DNA of 64,000 nt from Fusibacter_A sp965140735 (GTDB lineage Bacteria > Bacillota > Clostridia > Peptostreptococcales > Acidaminobacteraceae). The notes below the pieces were generated by a model, which ran no database searches, was not told the DNA's origin, and worked only from the letters and a program-made list of their open reading frames with translations. Both the position numbers and the translations under genes were made by a program. This document shows positions 40,108-48,855 of the stretch, in pieces (the stretch's first letter is position 1; every line of letters starts with the position of its first letter). The DNA is taken from assembly GCA_965140735.1 (NCBI GenBank), contig OZ223306.1, forward strand, positions 1 through 64,000, read 5' to 3'.

Positions 40108-41214
40108 ATGAGAATAAGTGAAGCAAAGACATGTATAAAAGCGTTGTATTTAAATACAACTAGCGTGGTGGCGTTGATAAGTGAAAGAGGTGTTGGAAAG
40201 ACTTCTGCTTTTCAGCAAGCGACTGATGAACTTGGAATTGGTTATATTGGGTTATATGCAGCGGCACTTGAGGGCCCTGATTTTATGGGATTACCAGATA
40301 AGAATATAGAGCATCAAGTGACGCAGTATCTACCACCACGATTTTTACCGACTGAGCAATCTATATTGGCAGGTCAATGTGCAGAAAAGGGGATTTTAGT
40401 TCTGGAAGAAATTAACCGTGTGCCAAGTGATACAATTTCAGTCCTATACCCACTTTTGCTAGAGAAAAAACTTAATGGACATCAGATGGCAAAAGGGTGG
40501 TCAATAGGTGTCACGATGAACCCCGATGCGCTCAATTACATGGTAAATGCGCTGGATGACGCCATGCTAGATCGATTTATTGCAATTGAAGTGACACCTA
40601 ATTTGGAAGATTATATAAATTATTCTAGATTAAATTCGCCAAACGAAGTCGTATTAGAATTCCTAAGTAAAATGCCAGAAATGCTATTAGTTGTTAAAAA
40701 AAATGGTGACAGCACCGTTTTTTCTAAATCACCAACGCCGAGGGGGTGGACAGAAGTACAAATGCTCTTAAATCAGTCAGGGTTAGAGACTCATCTGTTA
40801 AGGGAGCTTATAGCAGGGATTGTTGGACCTCAGGCCGCTGCTAGTTTTTACAGCTACCAGAACAGCCGCATAACTTCTCTTCCAAGTGCAAAAGAGATTT
40901 TTACAGATTATACATCAGTACGCAGTGGTGTCTTGAATATCATTGAAAAAGGGCAAATGGAATGGTTACATCATATCGTTAAGAGTTGTATTCAAAAACT
41001 TCAGAGTGAAATTGAAACAATACTGCCTGAGCAACTAAAGTCAATCGCTCTAAATCTAGATGATTTTCTTTTGGATTTGCCAGATGAATACCAGCTCATG
41101 TTTTTTAAACAACTTATTCAAACAATGCCACAAAGCTATTCGATGGTGACACAAAATTCTACTGTATTTGATAAAGTGAGTGATCAAATGATGCAATTGG
41201 CATTTAAAGGTTAG
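40108..41214 (+). CDS. MoxR-family AAA+ ATPase
   Basis: A 368-residue AAA+ protein. Walker A is SERGVGKTS (25-33), Walker B is LVLEEINRV (about 97-105), sensor 1 is VTMNPDA, and the arginine-finger region is DDAMLDRF. MoxR ATPases act with VWA proteins as chaperones that mature or activate target enzymes. The downstream VWA gene is 8 bases away, so the two form one unit. The ATG at 40108 has AAAGAGG eight bases upstream; the in-frame TTG at 40090 overlaps that site. Confidence 0.87.
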   Translation: MRISEAKTCIKALYLNTTSVVALISERGVGKTSAFQQATDELGIGYIGLYAAALEGPDFMGLPDKNIEHQVTQYLPPRFLPTEQSILAGQCAEKGILVLEEINRVPSDTISVLYPLLLEKKLNGHQMAKGWSIGVTMNPDALNYMVNALDDAMLDRFIAIEVTPNLEDYINYSRLNSPNEVVLEFLSKMPEMLLVVKKNGDSTVFSKSPTPRGWTEVQMLLNQSGLETHLLRELIAGIVGPQAAASFYSYQNSRITSLPSAKEIFTDYTSVRSGVLNIIEKGQMEWLHHIVKSCIQKLQSEIETILPEQLKSIALNLDDFLLDLPDEYQLMFFKQLIQTMPQSYSMVTQNSTVFDKVSDQMMQLAFKG

Positions 41215-41222
41215 GGGTGTGA

Positions 41223-42377
41223 ATGATGCTTGTAAATGAATCCACGTATGAAAAAGTTCAGAAAGATCAAATGATTTTGATTTTACGTTATCCATTTTAC
41301 GGTCTATTATTGATGAAACTTGAAATCAAAATAGGTGAGCAAATCGCATCTATGATAATTCAATATAATCAACGTTTGATCGTCATGATCAATCCAGACT
41401 GGTATGAATCACAGTGTGTTGAAATCAGACTTAAAAATTGGATACATCTATTGGGACATCTCATTTTTTTACATCACTTTCGATGTGGTAATAGAGAAGA
41501 AGCCCTGTGGTCAGTCAGCTCTGATTTGGCTGTGAATGAATTGATTGATTCAGAAATGCATCTCGAAAACAGTGTAACGGTTATGCTTTTAAATACAAGT
41601 TTTAAGTTAAATTTGCAAAGAAATAAGTCCGCTGAATACTACTATGATGAATTATCTAAATTGGAAGAACCTCTTTTATTTGAAGATTCAGATCAAGATT
41701 TTATTTTGAAATTACCTACGAAGCAAAAATTGGTTGTCCATAAAGTGAATACTGTGGCATTATCAACATCAGAGCAGAGTGCTATTGAATCAGAACTCTC
41801 TGAATTTCTTGACCTTCAAAAGAGCCAAGATGAAGCACCCGAGTCTTTAGGTCTGCTGCAAGCTGATATTTACGATGCATATCATGTTCATTGGCGCATT
41901 TTGTTAAAAAAATTTATTACAGGTAGAGGTCGAGTTTTGAAAAGGGCGACTTATAAGAAGCTGTCAAAACGCTTTGAAAAGATGCCTGGAAAGCGGAGAC
42001 AACTTGGTGTTGAAGCTTTTGTTGCCATAGATGAAAGCGGTTCTATTCAGATGGAGACTTGGTCTTTGTTTTTAAATGAACTGAAACTCCTTAAAAATAT
42101 CACTCATACAAAGTTTTGGACTAGTCGGTTTGATCAGACGTGTTCAGACCCCATGCCACTAGAGCAGTTTATTCAAAAATCCGAAAGGCAAAAACAGGGT
42201 AGCACAGATTATAGACCTATCTTTGAAATGGCAAGTAAACACCACTATAAATTGATTATTATTTTCACAGATGGTGAAGGTATATTCCCAGAAACGATAG
42301 AGGGACATGTCCTATGGCTACTTACAAAACGCGCTGAAATACCGCCTAATTTGGGTTATGTTATCCAAATGGAATAG
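41223..42377 (+). CDS. DUF2201-like metallopeptidase/VWA-domain protein
   Basis: A 384-residue protein partnering the MoxR ATPase. The N-terminal half has the DUF2201 pattern with WIHLLGHLIFLHHFRCGN and WSVSSDLAVNELID, resembling a metallopeptidase core. The C-terminal half (about 262-384) is a VWA-like domain with the MIDAS sequence DESGS (270-274), then GSTDYRP and FTDGEG. Such pairs bind metal through MIDAS and assemble or activate enzyme complexes; the client here is unknown. Two Met codons at 41223 and 41226 are possible starts. Confidence 0.82.
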   Translation: MMLVNESTYEKVQKDQMILILRYPFYGLLLMKLEIKIGEQIASMIIQYNQRLIVMINPDWYESQCVEIRLKNWIHLLGHLIFLHHFRCGNREEALWSVSSDLAVNELIDSEMHLENSVTVMLLNTSFKLNLQRNKSAEYYYDELSKLEEPLLFEDSDQDFILKLPTKQKLVVHKVNTVALSTSEQSAIESELSEFLDLQKSQDEAPESLGLLQADIYDAYHVHWRILLKKFITGRGRVLKRATYKKLSKRFEKMPGKRRQLGVEAFVAIDESGSIQMETWSLFLNELKLLKNITHTKFWTSRFDQTCSDPMPLEQFIQKSERQKQGSTDYRPIFEMASKHHYKLIIIFTDGEGIFPETIEGHVLWLLTKRAEIPPNLGYVIQME

Positions 42378-42434
42378 AAATCAATACACTAAAATCATGT
42401 GGTCATACTCTAATTTATGAATAGGAGCGTACAA

Positions 42435-42734
42435 ATGAATTATAAAATAACAGGGGGACAATTGGTCATAAAAAAGAGACTTTTTAGTGAAATGCTTTTA
42501 ACACCAAATCATCCTCTCATAGTGATCATGAGACATATGGCGGTTATTCCAGATCAAGTTTCAACAGATACAGTAAAGCTTGATTTTAATTTTAAAAAAG
42601 CATATGAATTTAATGAGACCCTCTATGAGAGGCTCAAGTCACTTTTAAATAAAGATAGTCATGAGGTAAAAGGCAATATGGTCATTACTTGTTTGACAAC
42701 ACATGCAAGTCTTTATACGACTATTGAATTTTGA
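42435..42734 (+). CDS. Hypothetical protein downstream of the MoxR-VWA pair
   Basis: A 99-residue soluble protein without a recognised domain. It starts 57 bases after the VWA gene with TAGGAG upstream and is followed by the long palindrome that can act as a terminator, so it is probably the third gene of that operon. An accessory or client role in the MoxR system is a guess. Confidence 0.65.
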   Translation: MNYKITGGQLVIKKRLFSEMLLTPNHPLIVIMRHMAVIPDQVSTDTVKLDFNFKKAYEFNETLYERLKSLLNKDSHEVKGNMVITCLTTHASLYTTIEF

Positions 42735-42772
42735 TAATTTTAATTTTTATTTGAAATTGGACTTTACTAATA

Positions 42773-42834
42773 TTAAAAACGGTGTTACTATATGAGTATA
42801 TTCGAATATACTCATATAGTAACACCGTTTTTAA
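42773..42834. repeat. 62-bp perfect palindrome
   Basis: Every base from 42773 to 42834 is mirrored about the CG at 42803-42804; the ends read TTAAAAACGGTG and CACCGTTTTTAA. It can form a 29-30-bp hairpin and works as a terminator in both directions. It lies between the MoxR operon and arsR and its centre, TATATTCGAATATA, resembles ArsR/SmtB-type operators, so it may also be the arsR operator. Confidence 0.9.
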
Positions 42835-42869
42835 GTGCTCAATTATGAAAAAGAGGAAGGTGAGCAATA

Positions 42870-43262
42870 TTGACAATTGATGTTTTAAAAGCACTCAGTG
42901 ATGAAAATAGGCTGAGAATTATAAATTTGTTGGTAAATCAAACGCTTTGTGTTTGTGAACTTGAAGTGCTGCTGGATATGAATCAATCCAATGTATCTAG
43001 ACATTTAGGCAAGTTAAAGGCAGCTGGGATTATCATTTCAACAAAAGAAGCACAATGGGTGAGATATGTGATTAGTGAAACCTTCAAACTATCACATGAG
43101 TTACTTTATAACTACCTAAAATTACAATTTAAGGATGAGGCTATTTACCAGGCTGATTTGGAAAAGCTATCGACTTATAAAATGAGTGATCTTACTTGTC
43201 AGATGATCACTGAAGATAAATTAAGTGTCATTAAAGTGCTAAACACAACTCAGTTAAAGTGA
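42870..43262 (+). CDS. arsR: ArsR-family metalloregulator
   Basis: A 130-residue winged-helix repressor. VLKALSDENRLRIINLL is followed by LCVCELE with Cys27 and Cys29, the trivalent-arsenic-binding CxC in the alpha-3 helix of ArsR, then NQSNVSRHLGKLKAAGIIIS as recognition helix. It should repress the ars operon until As(III) or Sb(III) binds. The start is TTG at 42870 with AGGAAGGTGAG upstream. It heads the unit containing the ACR3 relic, arsC, arsP and a thioredoxin. Confidence 0.9.
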   Translation: MTIDVLKALSDENRLRIINLLVNQTLCVCELEVLLDMNQSNVSRHLGKLKAAGIIISTKEAQWVRYVISETFKLSHELLYNYLKLQFKDEAIYQADLEKLSTYKMSDLTCQMITEDKLSVIKVLNTTQLK

Positions 43263-43272
43263 GGGCATGCAA

Positions 43273-43456
43273 ATGAAAGCTGAAAAAGCATCGCAAGAAC
43301 TGGATCTCTTTGAAAGATATCTTTGGAATCGCATATTTCTGGGCGAAAGCATGGCAGCTTAAGCATTCAATCCCAGCACCCGCAGCAATGATTGGTGCCA
43401 GCAACTTCTTTGAACTTGCAGTTGCGATGAAACAAAACAGAGTGTTAATCCCCTAA
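43273..43456 (+). pseudogene. Relic of an ACR3-type arsenite efflux pump
   Basis: An ATG frame gives an ACR3-like N-terminus (LDLFERYLWNRIF) and stops after 29 codons. In another frame the DNA then encodes LKHSIPAPAAMIGASNFFEL, which matches the highly conserved late region of ACR3 pumps. The hundreds of codons normally lying between these two parts are missing, and the end is truncated too. The remnant therefore is a deleted acr3/arsB gene and cannot encode a pump. Its place between arsR and arsC is exactly where the pump gene is expected. Confidence 0.8.
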
Positions 43457-43484
43457 TAAATATCAGTATAGAGAGGTAATTTAA

Positions 43485-43898
43485 ATGAAAAAGTATAAAG
43501 TCGCATTTGTATGTGTCCATAATTCTTGCAGGAGTCAAATGGCTGAAGGCTGGGCAAAGCAATTGGGAAGTGATTTGCTTGAGGTGTACTCTGCTGGAAC
43601 AGAAACATATCCAGAAGTAAAACCACTTGCTGTGGCAGTTATGGAAGAAGCAGGCGTTGACATGAGTGCTCATCATCCAAAGCTGTTAAGTGATATTCCA
43701 GAAGAACTAGATCTTTTAATCACCATGGGGTGTAACGTGGTCTGCCCTTTTGTGCCAAATCAGCACACAGAAGATTGGGGGCTTGATGATCCTTCTGGTG
43801 GCCCTATTGAAGATTATCGTATGACACGGGAACTTGTGAAGGCAAAAGTACTCAATCTTATGGATAGAATTAAATCGGGAGCACTCCCATTGAAGTAA
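43485..43898 (+). CDS. arsC: Arsenate reductase, low-molecular-weight phosphatase type
   Basis: A 137-residue protein. The P-loop is Cys10-VHNSC-Arg16 (CX5R), followed by SQMAEGWA; Cys83 and Cys87 in MGCNVVCPFVP provide the relay disulfide, and DPSGGP holds the general acid Asp. It reduces As(V) to As(III) with electrons from thioredoxin, which fits the thioredoxin-like gene at the end of the operon. AGAGGTAA precedes the ATG. Confidence 0.93.
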   Translation: MKKYKVAFVCVHNSCRSQMAEGWAKQLGSDLLEVYSAGTETYPEVKPLAVAVMEEAGVDMSAHHPKLLSDIPEELDLLITMGCNVVCPFVPNQHTEDWGLDDPSGGPIEDYRMTRELVKAKVLNLMDRIKSGALPLK

Positions 43899-43908
43899 GG
43901 AGATCATT

Positions 43909-44877
43909 ATGTTTGATTGGTTAGATCAATTGGTAACCCTCTTAGTTGAAAATGTTTTTAAAGTGCCAGTAGCAACACAACTGGGAGGCAGCATTCATTT
44001 TTTTATTTACGACAGTATTAAAATTGTCATTCTATTAGGTCTTATGATCTTTGCGATTTCATATGTGAGAAGTTTTTTTCCACCAGAGCGTACAAAGAAA
44101 ATTCTAGAAAGATTTGGCGGTATCACAGGCAATATCATGGCGTCTCTTTTAGGGATTGTAACGCCATTTTGTTCTTGTTCATCAGTGCCAATTTTTATTG
44201 GATTTGTTGAAGCAGGCATTCCCTTAGGGGTCACATTCTCTTTTCTCATCACATCTCCAATTGTCAATGAAGCAGCATTTGCGATTCTATTGGCGTCATT
44301 TGGATGGAAAATTGCCCTCGTATATGTGGTGACAGGCGTTGTCGTAGGCGTCTTAGGCGGGATATTCATCGGTAGCTTGAAGATGGAAGACCAAGTGGAG
44401 AGCTACGTCTATGAAATAAGTTCACGAGAAGTAGAACTTGAAAAGCTCACTGTCCGAGATCGTATTGATTTTTCAATACAAAATGTAAAAGATATCGTAG
44501 GCCGTGTTTGGATTTTTTTATTAATTGGTATTGGTATTGGAGCACTTATCCACGGATGGGCACCAGAAGCGCTTTTAGCGCAGTATGCTGGACCTGAAAA
44601 TCCACTTGCTGTAATTGTGGCTGTTATATTTGGAATTCCACTTTACTCCAATGCACTGGGTACAATTCCAATTGCTGAAGCCCTTATTATGAAAGGTGTT
44701 GGTATTGGTACTGCAATGGCATTTATGATGGCAACCACAGCACTATCTCTACCTGAGATGATCTTGCTTAAAAAGGTCATTAAGAAAAAGCTAATTATAA
44801 CATTTGTGAGTATAACCGGGGTGGCTATTATTTTAGTAGGATATTTATTCAACGGATTGGCACATTGGTTAATTTAA
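43909..44877 (+). CDS. arsP: ArsP-type permease (PF03773)
   Basis: A 322-residue membrane protein with about eight TM helices. VTPFCSCSSVPIFIGFVEAG (Cys88, Cys90) is the signature of the ArsP/DUF318 permeases, and SPIVNEAAF and IPLYSNALGTIPIAEALI are the other conserved loops. Characterised ArsP proteins export trivalent organoarsenicals; homologues next to arsC may export inorganic As(III). Because the ACR3 gene here is destroyed, this is the only candidate pump of the locus. It lies 10 bases behind arsC with AAGGAG upstream. Confidence 0.88.
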   Translation: MFDWLDQLVTLLVENVFKVPVATQLGGSIHFFIYDSIKIVILLGLMIFAISYVRSFFPPERTKKILERFGGITGNIMASLLGIVTPFCSCSSVPIFIGFVEAGIPLGVTFSFLITSPIVNEAAFAILLASFGWKIALVYVVTGVVVGVLGGIFIGSLKMEDQVESYVYEISSREVELEKLTVRDRIDFSIQNVKDIVGRVWIFLLIGIGIGALIHGWAPEALLAQYAGPENPLAVIVAVIFGIPLYSNALGTIPIAEALIMKGVGIGTAMAFMMATTALSLPEMILLKKVIKKKLIITFVSITGVAIILVGYLFNGLAHWLI

Positions 44878-44898
44878 TTAAAAAGGGAGGATTTAAAG

Positions 44899-45129
44899 AT
44901 GAATATTAAAGTTTTAGGTTCAGGATGTAAAAATTGTAAGAAACTCGAAGAAAATACGAAAGCAGCTCTTGCTGAAACGGGTATCGAGGCAACTGTAGAA
45001 AAAGTCGAGGATTTTAAAGAGATTATGGCTTATGGTGTAATGAAAACCCCAGCACTTGTTATAGACGAAGAAGTTAAGCTTATGGGAAGAGTGGCGACGG
45101 TTAAAGATATCGTCAAGATATTGAAGTGA
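44899..45129 (+). CDS. Thioredoxin-fold redox protein (TM0996/MTH895 family)
   Basis: A 76-residue glutaredoxin-like protein with CKNC (Cys10-Cys13) and the cis-Pro in KTPALVIDEEV. Members of this small family are commonly coded behind ArsP-type permeases. It may recycle ArsC or hand substrate to the permease. AGGGAGG precedes the ATG; a terminator follows. Confidence 0.9.
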   Translation: MNIKVLGSGCKNCKKLEENTKAALAETGIEATVEKVEDFKEIMAYGVMKTPALVIDEEVKLMGRVATVKDIVKILK

Positions 45130-45208
45130 ACCCATAGATAAATTAAAAGTTTTGAATAAAACTGAATATGAATTAGTGCATACGAGATTAGTGTAAAATA
45201 TACAAAGG

Positions 45209-45253
45209 AAAGCCCAAATTTAAGACGTTTTAGAGTCTGAAATTGGGCTTTTT
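45209..45253 (+). terminator. Terminator of the ars operon
   Basis: AAAGCCCAAATTT pairs with AAATTGGGCTTT (one bulge), with AGAC/GTCT continuing the stem, then T. Confidence 0.87.
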
Positions 45254-45318
45254 ACATGTCGTTATTTAAGTGTTGAAAAAAAAATTGAATATAATATGAA
45301 TGAAATGTAAACAAACGC

Positions 45319-45347
45319 TTGACGATTGAAAATCGGAATTGTATAAT
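45319..45347 (+). promoter_or_regulatory. Promoter of the lacI-type regulator
   Basis: TTGACG at 45319-45324, 17-bp spacer, TATAAT at 45342-45347. The first LacI operator starts nine bases later, at the expected start of transcription. Confidence 0.8.
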
Positions 45348-45355
45348 AAAAAAAA

Positions 45356-45369
45356 CGAAAGCGGTTTCG
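45356..45369. promoter_or_regulatory. LacI-family operator 1
   Basis: CGAAA-GCGG-TTTCG palindrome over the start of transcription. The same 14 bases occur again at 45432-45445. Confidence 0.75.
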
Positions 45370-45430
45370 AAAAATACACAATTGAATGATAGATGGAAGA
45401 TTAGTAGAGCATAAATTTTTTTTAGCATCA

Positions 45431-45455
45431 TCGAAAGCGGTTTCGAAACGTTTCG
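45431..45455. promoter_or_regulatory. LacI-family operator 2 (double site)
   Basis: TCGAAAGCGGTTTCGA overlaps a second palindrome, CGAAACGTTTCG (45444-45455). Together with 45356-45369 the spacing of identical sites is 76 bp, which would permit looping. The leader 45370-45518 has no other feature. Confidence 0.7.
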
Positions 45456-45518
45456 AGTCTTGTATCTTTTTCTTTGTAATTATGGTAGAATTCAAAAAAA
45501 CAATTAGGAGAATTAACT

Positions 45519-46523
45519 ATGGTTACTATTTATGATATTGCAAAAGCATGTGGTTGTTCAAGTGCTACTGTTTCAAAAGCCCTTAATGACTATGCTGATA
45601 TAAATGTCAAGACTAAAGCACGCATCTTAAAGACAGCAAATGAAATGGGGTTTATCCCCAATACTCAAGCACGTGCGCTTAGCACAAAAAAGACATGGAC
45701 GCTAGGGGTTTTGTTCCAAGATGAGAGCCAAGGTGGATTAACGCATTATTTCTTTGCACAAATCTTGGAAGCTGTTAAAGAACAAGCTGAGAAACGTGGT
45801 TATGATTTGACTTTTATCTCCCAAACGTGGGGTGATAAAAAAAGAACTTATTTAGAACATTGCCGCATGAAAAAAACAGATGGTGTGATTATAGCTTGTA
45901 TAAATTTTGAATCAGAAGAAGTTCAAGAACTTATGAAAAGTGAAATCCCAATGGTTACAATAGATTATTCCTCGCCAGATGTAAGTAGTATTGTCTCTGA
46001 GAACTATAAAGGTTTGAATGTATTAACCAATTTTTTAATAGAACTTGGCCATAAGGATATTGTTTATATGAATGGTCATCTTACGGCTGTAACCTCTGAA
46101 CGTATTAATGGCTATAAAGATGCTATTCAAAAGGCAAATTTACGTGAACGTATTATTAATTCTAAATATTATGACCGCAAAACGACTATTGATGTTACCA
46201 AAGCACTTATTGAATCAGGCGATTTACCAACTGCAATTATATATCCAGACGATTATGGTGCACTATGGGGTATTAAAACATTGAGAGAAGCGAATATAAG
46301 AGTTCCAGAAGATATTTCTGTGGCTGGATTTGATGGCATTGAACTTGGAGAAATGACACATCCAAGGCTGACCACAGTCAAACAAGATATGGATGGTCTT
46401 GGAAGAAGTGCAGCACTGAAATGTATTGAAATGATTGAGTCAAAAATAAAAACGAGGACAGAAACGACTGTAGGCGTTGAACTTATTGTTGGTGGCACTT
46501 GCCAAAAGCCAAGCGTTTTGTAA
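45519..46523 (+). CDS. LacI-family transcriptional regulator
   Basis: A 334-residue repressor. The N-terminal HTH (1-50) reads TIYDIAKACGCSSATVSKAL with the hinge helix NTQARALSTKKT; the rest is a periplasmic-binding-protein-like sugar domain ending with the FDGIELGEM and RLTTVKQDMDGLGRSAA segments. Upstream CGAAAGCGGTTTCG sites indicate autoregulation. It precedes a GH3 enzyme and a sugar ABC importer, which it presumably controls. AGGAG precedes the ATG. Confidence 0.92.
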   Translation: MVTIYDIAKACGCSSATVSKALNDYADINVKTKARILKTANEMGFIPNTQARALSTKKTWTLGVLFQDESQGGLTHYFFAQILEAVKEQAEKRGYDLTFISQTWGDKKRTYLEHCRMKKTDGVIIACINFESEEVQELMKSEIPMVTIDYSSPDVSSIVSENYKGLNVLTNFLIELGHKDIVYMNGHLTAVTSERINGYKDAIQKANLRERIINSKYYDRKTTIDVTKALIESGDLPTAIIYPDDYGALWGIKTLREANIRVPEDISVAGFDGIELGEMTHPRLTTVKQDMDGLGRSAALKCIEMIESKIKTRTETTVGVELIVGGTCQKPSVL

Positions 46524-46545
46524 TCGTAAAGGAGAACAAACAAAG

Positions 46546-48642
46546 ATGGAAAAGTATCAAAATACAGAGCTGACAACACAAGAGCGTGCAGAAGATATTG
46601 TCTCTAAAATGACACTTGAAGAGAAGGTAAGTCAACTTAGATATGATGCTTTTGAGATAGAGCGACTAGGATTACCAGCATATAATTGGTGGAACGAATC
46701 GCTTCACGGTGTAGCGCGTGCTGGAACAGCAACCATGTTTCCACAAGCTATTGGACTTGCTGCAATCTTCGATGAAAATATCATTGGCAATGTGGGTGAT
46801 ATTTGTGCGACAGAAGCACGTGCTAAGTATAATGCGAGTAAAAAACAAGGCGACCATGGTATTTATAAAGGTTTAACCATGTGGTCTCCTAACATCAATA
46901 TATTTAGAGATCCACGTTGGGGTAGAGGTCAGGAAACTTATGGAGAATGTCCTTATTTAACCTCAAAATTAGGTGTTAGTTTTGCGAAAGTATTACAGGG
47001 CGATCAATCCGTTCTTAAAGTGGCAGCCTGTGCCAAACATTACGCAGGACACAGTGGTCCAGAAGGTATTCGGCATGAGTTTGATGCACAGATTAATGAT
47101 AAAGATTTAAACGAGACTTACTTACCCGCATTTGAAGCACTTGTAAAGGATGCTAATGTTGAAAGTGTAATGGGTGCTTATAATCGATTAAATCATGAAC
47201 CCGCATGTGCAAGTGACTACTTAATGGGAAGGCTTAAAGAATGGGGCTTCGAAGGTCATTTTATTTCAGATTGTTGGGCAATACGAGATTTCCACACACA
47301 TCATGAAATTACAAAGACACCAGCAGAGTCAGCAGCATTAGCCTTAAATAAAGGCTGTGACTTAAATTGTGGCAATACGTACCAACATCTTCTCGAGGCG
47401 CTTAAAGAAGGTCTTGTTTCTGAAGAAGTGGTTACTCAGTCTGCGATTCGATTAATGAAGACACGCATTAAATTGGGGATGCTAGATGAAAGTTGTGAAT
47501 ATGACACAATTGATTATGATCAAGTGAGTTGTGATGCACATAAAGAGTATTCATTGAAATGTGCTCAGAAATCTATGGTTCTACTCAAGAATAATGGCAT
47601 ATTACCACTGGATCAAACGAAGCTGGATAAAATTGCTGTTATTGGACCAAATGCCGCAAGTATTGAAGCACTTAGAGGTAATTATTATGGTACTGGAGAC
47701 GAATACTGGACTTTCTTGGATGGTATCAGAGATGCTTTTAAGGGTAGAACTTATTATTCCGAAGGCAGTCATCTTTTTAGTTTGGTTTTGCAAGCACTAG
47801 GGCAGCCTGGTGATGGCTACTCAGAAGCTGTTACAGTAGCTTCACAGGCGGATGTGGTAATTCTGTGTGTGGGACTTGATGCCACAATTGAAGGTGAAGA
47901 AGGCGATACAGGAAATGCCTTTGCTGCAGGCGATAAAGAAAATTTATATTTACCGAAAAGTCAGAGAAAACTTGTGGAGCAGATTTTAGCTTTAAATAAA
48001 CCGACAGTCATTGTAAATGCCACTGGCAGTTCAGTCAATGTTTTAGGAGATCAAGCGGATGCTATTATCCAGACTTGGTATCCAGGACAAATGGGTGGCA
48101 AAGCGTTAGCCGACATTTTATTTGGAAAAATTTCACCATCTGGCAAATTACCTGTTACTTTTTATGAGACGGCAGATCTCTTACCGGATTTTGAAGATTA
48201 TAGCATGAAAAATAGAACCTATAGATATGCAGAGAATAATGTGCTCTATCCTTTTGGATATGGATTGACTTATTCAGATATAGTTTGTAGTGATTTGAAA
48301 TTTGATCAAGAGACTAAAACAGCTTCATTGAATGTTGTAAATCAAGGCAGTTACGATACAGATGAAGTGGTTCAGCTCTATATCAGATGTGAAGATTCCA
48401 AATATGAAGTGAGAAATCATAAATTATGTGGTTTCAAACGCATTCACCTTAAAAGAAATGAAAGTATGAAAGTTGAAATCAAAATTGACGCCAAGGCCTT
48501 CGAAGTTGTCAACGATGAAGGTATGAGTTTTGTAGATGGTAATCAATTTACGTTATATGCAGGTGTCAATCAACCAGATCAAGAGAGTGAAAAATTAACG
48601 GGTAAAACGTGTTTATTTTGCAAAATTATGGATAGTAAATAA
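46546..48642 (+). CDS. Glycoside hydrolase family 3 enzyme (beta-xylosidase/beta-glucosidase-like)
   Basis: A 698-residue cytoplasmic GH3 without signal peptide. The TIM barrel (about 20-330) has NWWNESLHGVARAG, SPNINIFRDPRWGRGQETYG, AKHYAGHSGPEG and the nucleophile Asp242 in GHFISDCWAI. The alpha/beta sandwich (about 365-580) and the fibronectin-III-like tail (about 620-695, VVQLYIRCEDS) complete the family layout. NWWNE with SDCWAI favours the beta-xylosidase/plant-type subgroup. It probably hydrolyses oligosaccharides brought in by the importer downstream. ATG at 46546 has AAAGGAG upstream. Confidence 0.9.
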   Translation: MEKYQNTELTTQERAEDIVSKMTLEEKVSQLRYDAFEIERLGLPAYNWWNESLHGVARAGTATMFPQAIGLAAIFDENIIGNVGDICATEARAKYNASKKQGDHGIYKGLTMWSPNINIFRDPRWGRGQETYGECPYLTSKLGVSFAKVLQGDQSVLKVAACAKHYAGHSGPEGIRHEFDAQINDKDLNETYLPAFEALVKDANVESVMGAYNRLNHEPACASDYLMGRLKEWGFEGHFISDCWAIRDFHTHHEITKTPAESAALALNKGCDLNCGNTYQHLLEALKEGLVSEEVVTQSAIRLMKTRIKLGMLDESCEYDTIDYDQVSCDAHKEYSLKCAQKSMVLLKNNGILPLDQTKLDKIAVIGPNAASIEALRGNYYGTGDEYWTFLDGIRDAFKGRTYYSEGSHLFSLVLQALGQPGDGYSEAVTVASQADVVILCVGLDATIEGEEGDTGNAFAAGDKENLYLPKSQRKLVEQILALNKPTVIVNATGSSVNVLGDQADAIIQTWYPGQMGGKALADILFGKISPSGKLPVTFYETADLLPDFEDYSMKNRTYRYAENNVLYPFGYGLTYSDIVCSDLKFDQETKTASLNVVNQGSYDTDEVVQLYIRCEDSKYEVRNHKLCGFKRIHLKRNESMKVEIKIDAKAFEVVNDEGMSFVDGNQFTLYAGVNQPDQESEKLTGKTCLFCKIMDSK

Positions 48643-48855
48643 ACGAGGTCATAAAAGGTGTTAGTATAGTCAAGTCTTGTTACAAGCATTCAAGGTGTAT
48701 GGATTTTTGTGTTTTAAGAGCATGAGACAGATGGATTTGATTTAATTCTTTCTAAGTTTTTAAGGGAAAAGATTAAATTCAGAGATATTTGCCGATTTCT
48801 TTGAAGAACACAAATTTACATAAATAAAATTATCTCAAATGACAAGGGGGACCTT

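Noticed and set aside
42773..42834. Phage attachment site or insertion-sequence end
   Set aside because: No integrase, transposase or target duplication is nearby; a terminator/operator is the simpler reading.
43359..43676. Minus-strand gene over the acr3 relic and arsC
   Set aside because: It is antisense to a clear arsC and to recognisable ACR3 protein sequence on the plus strand.
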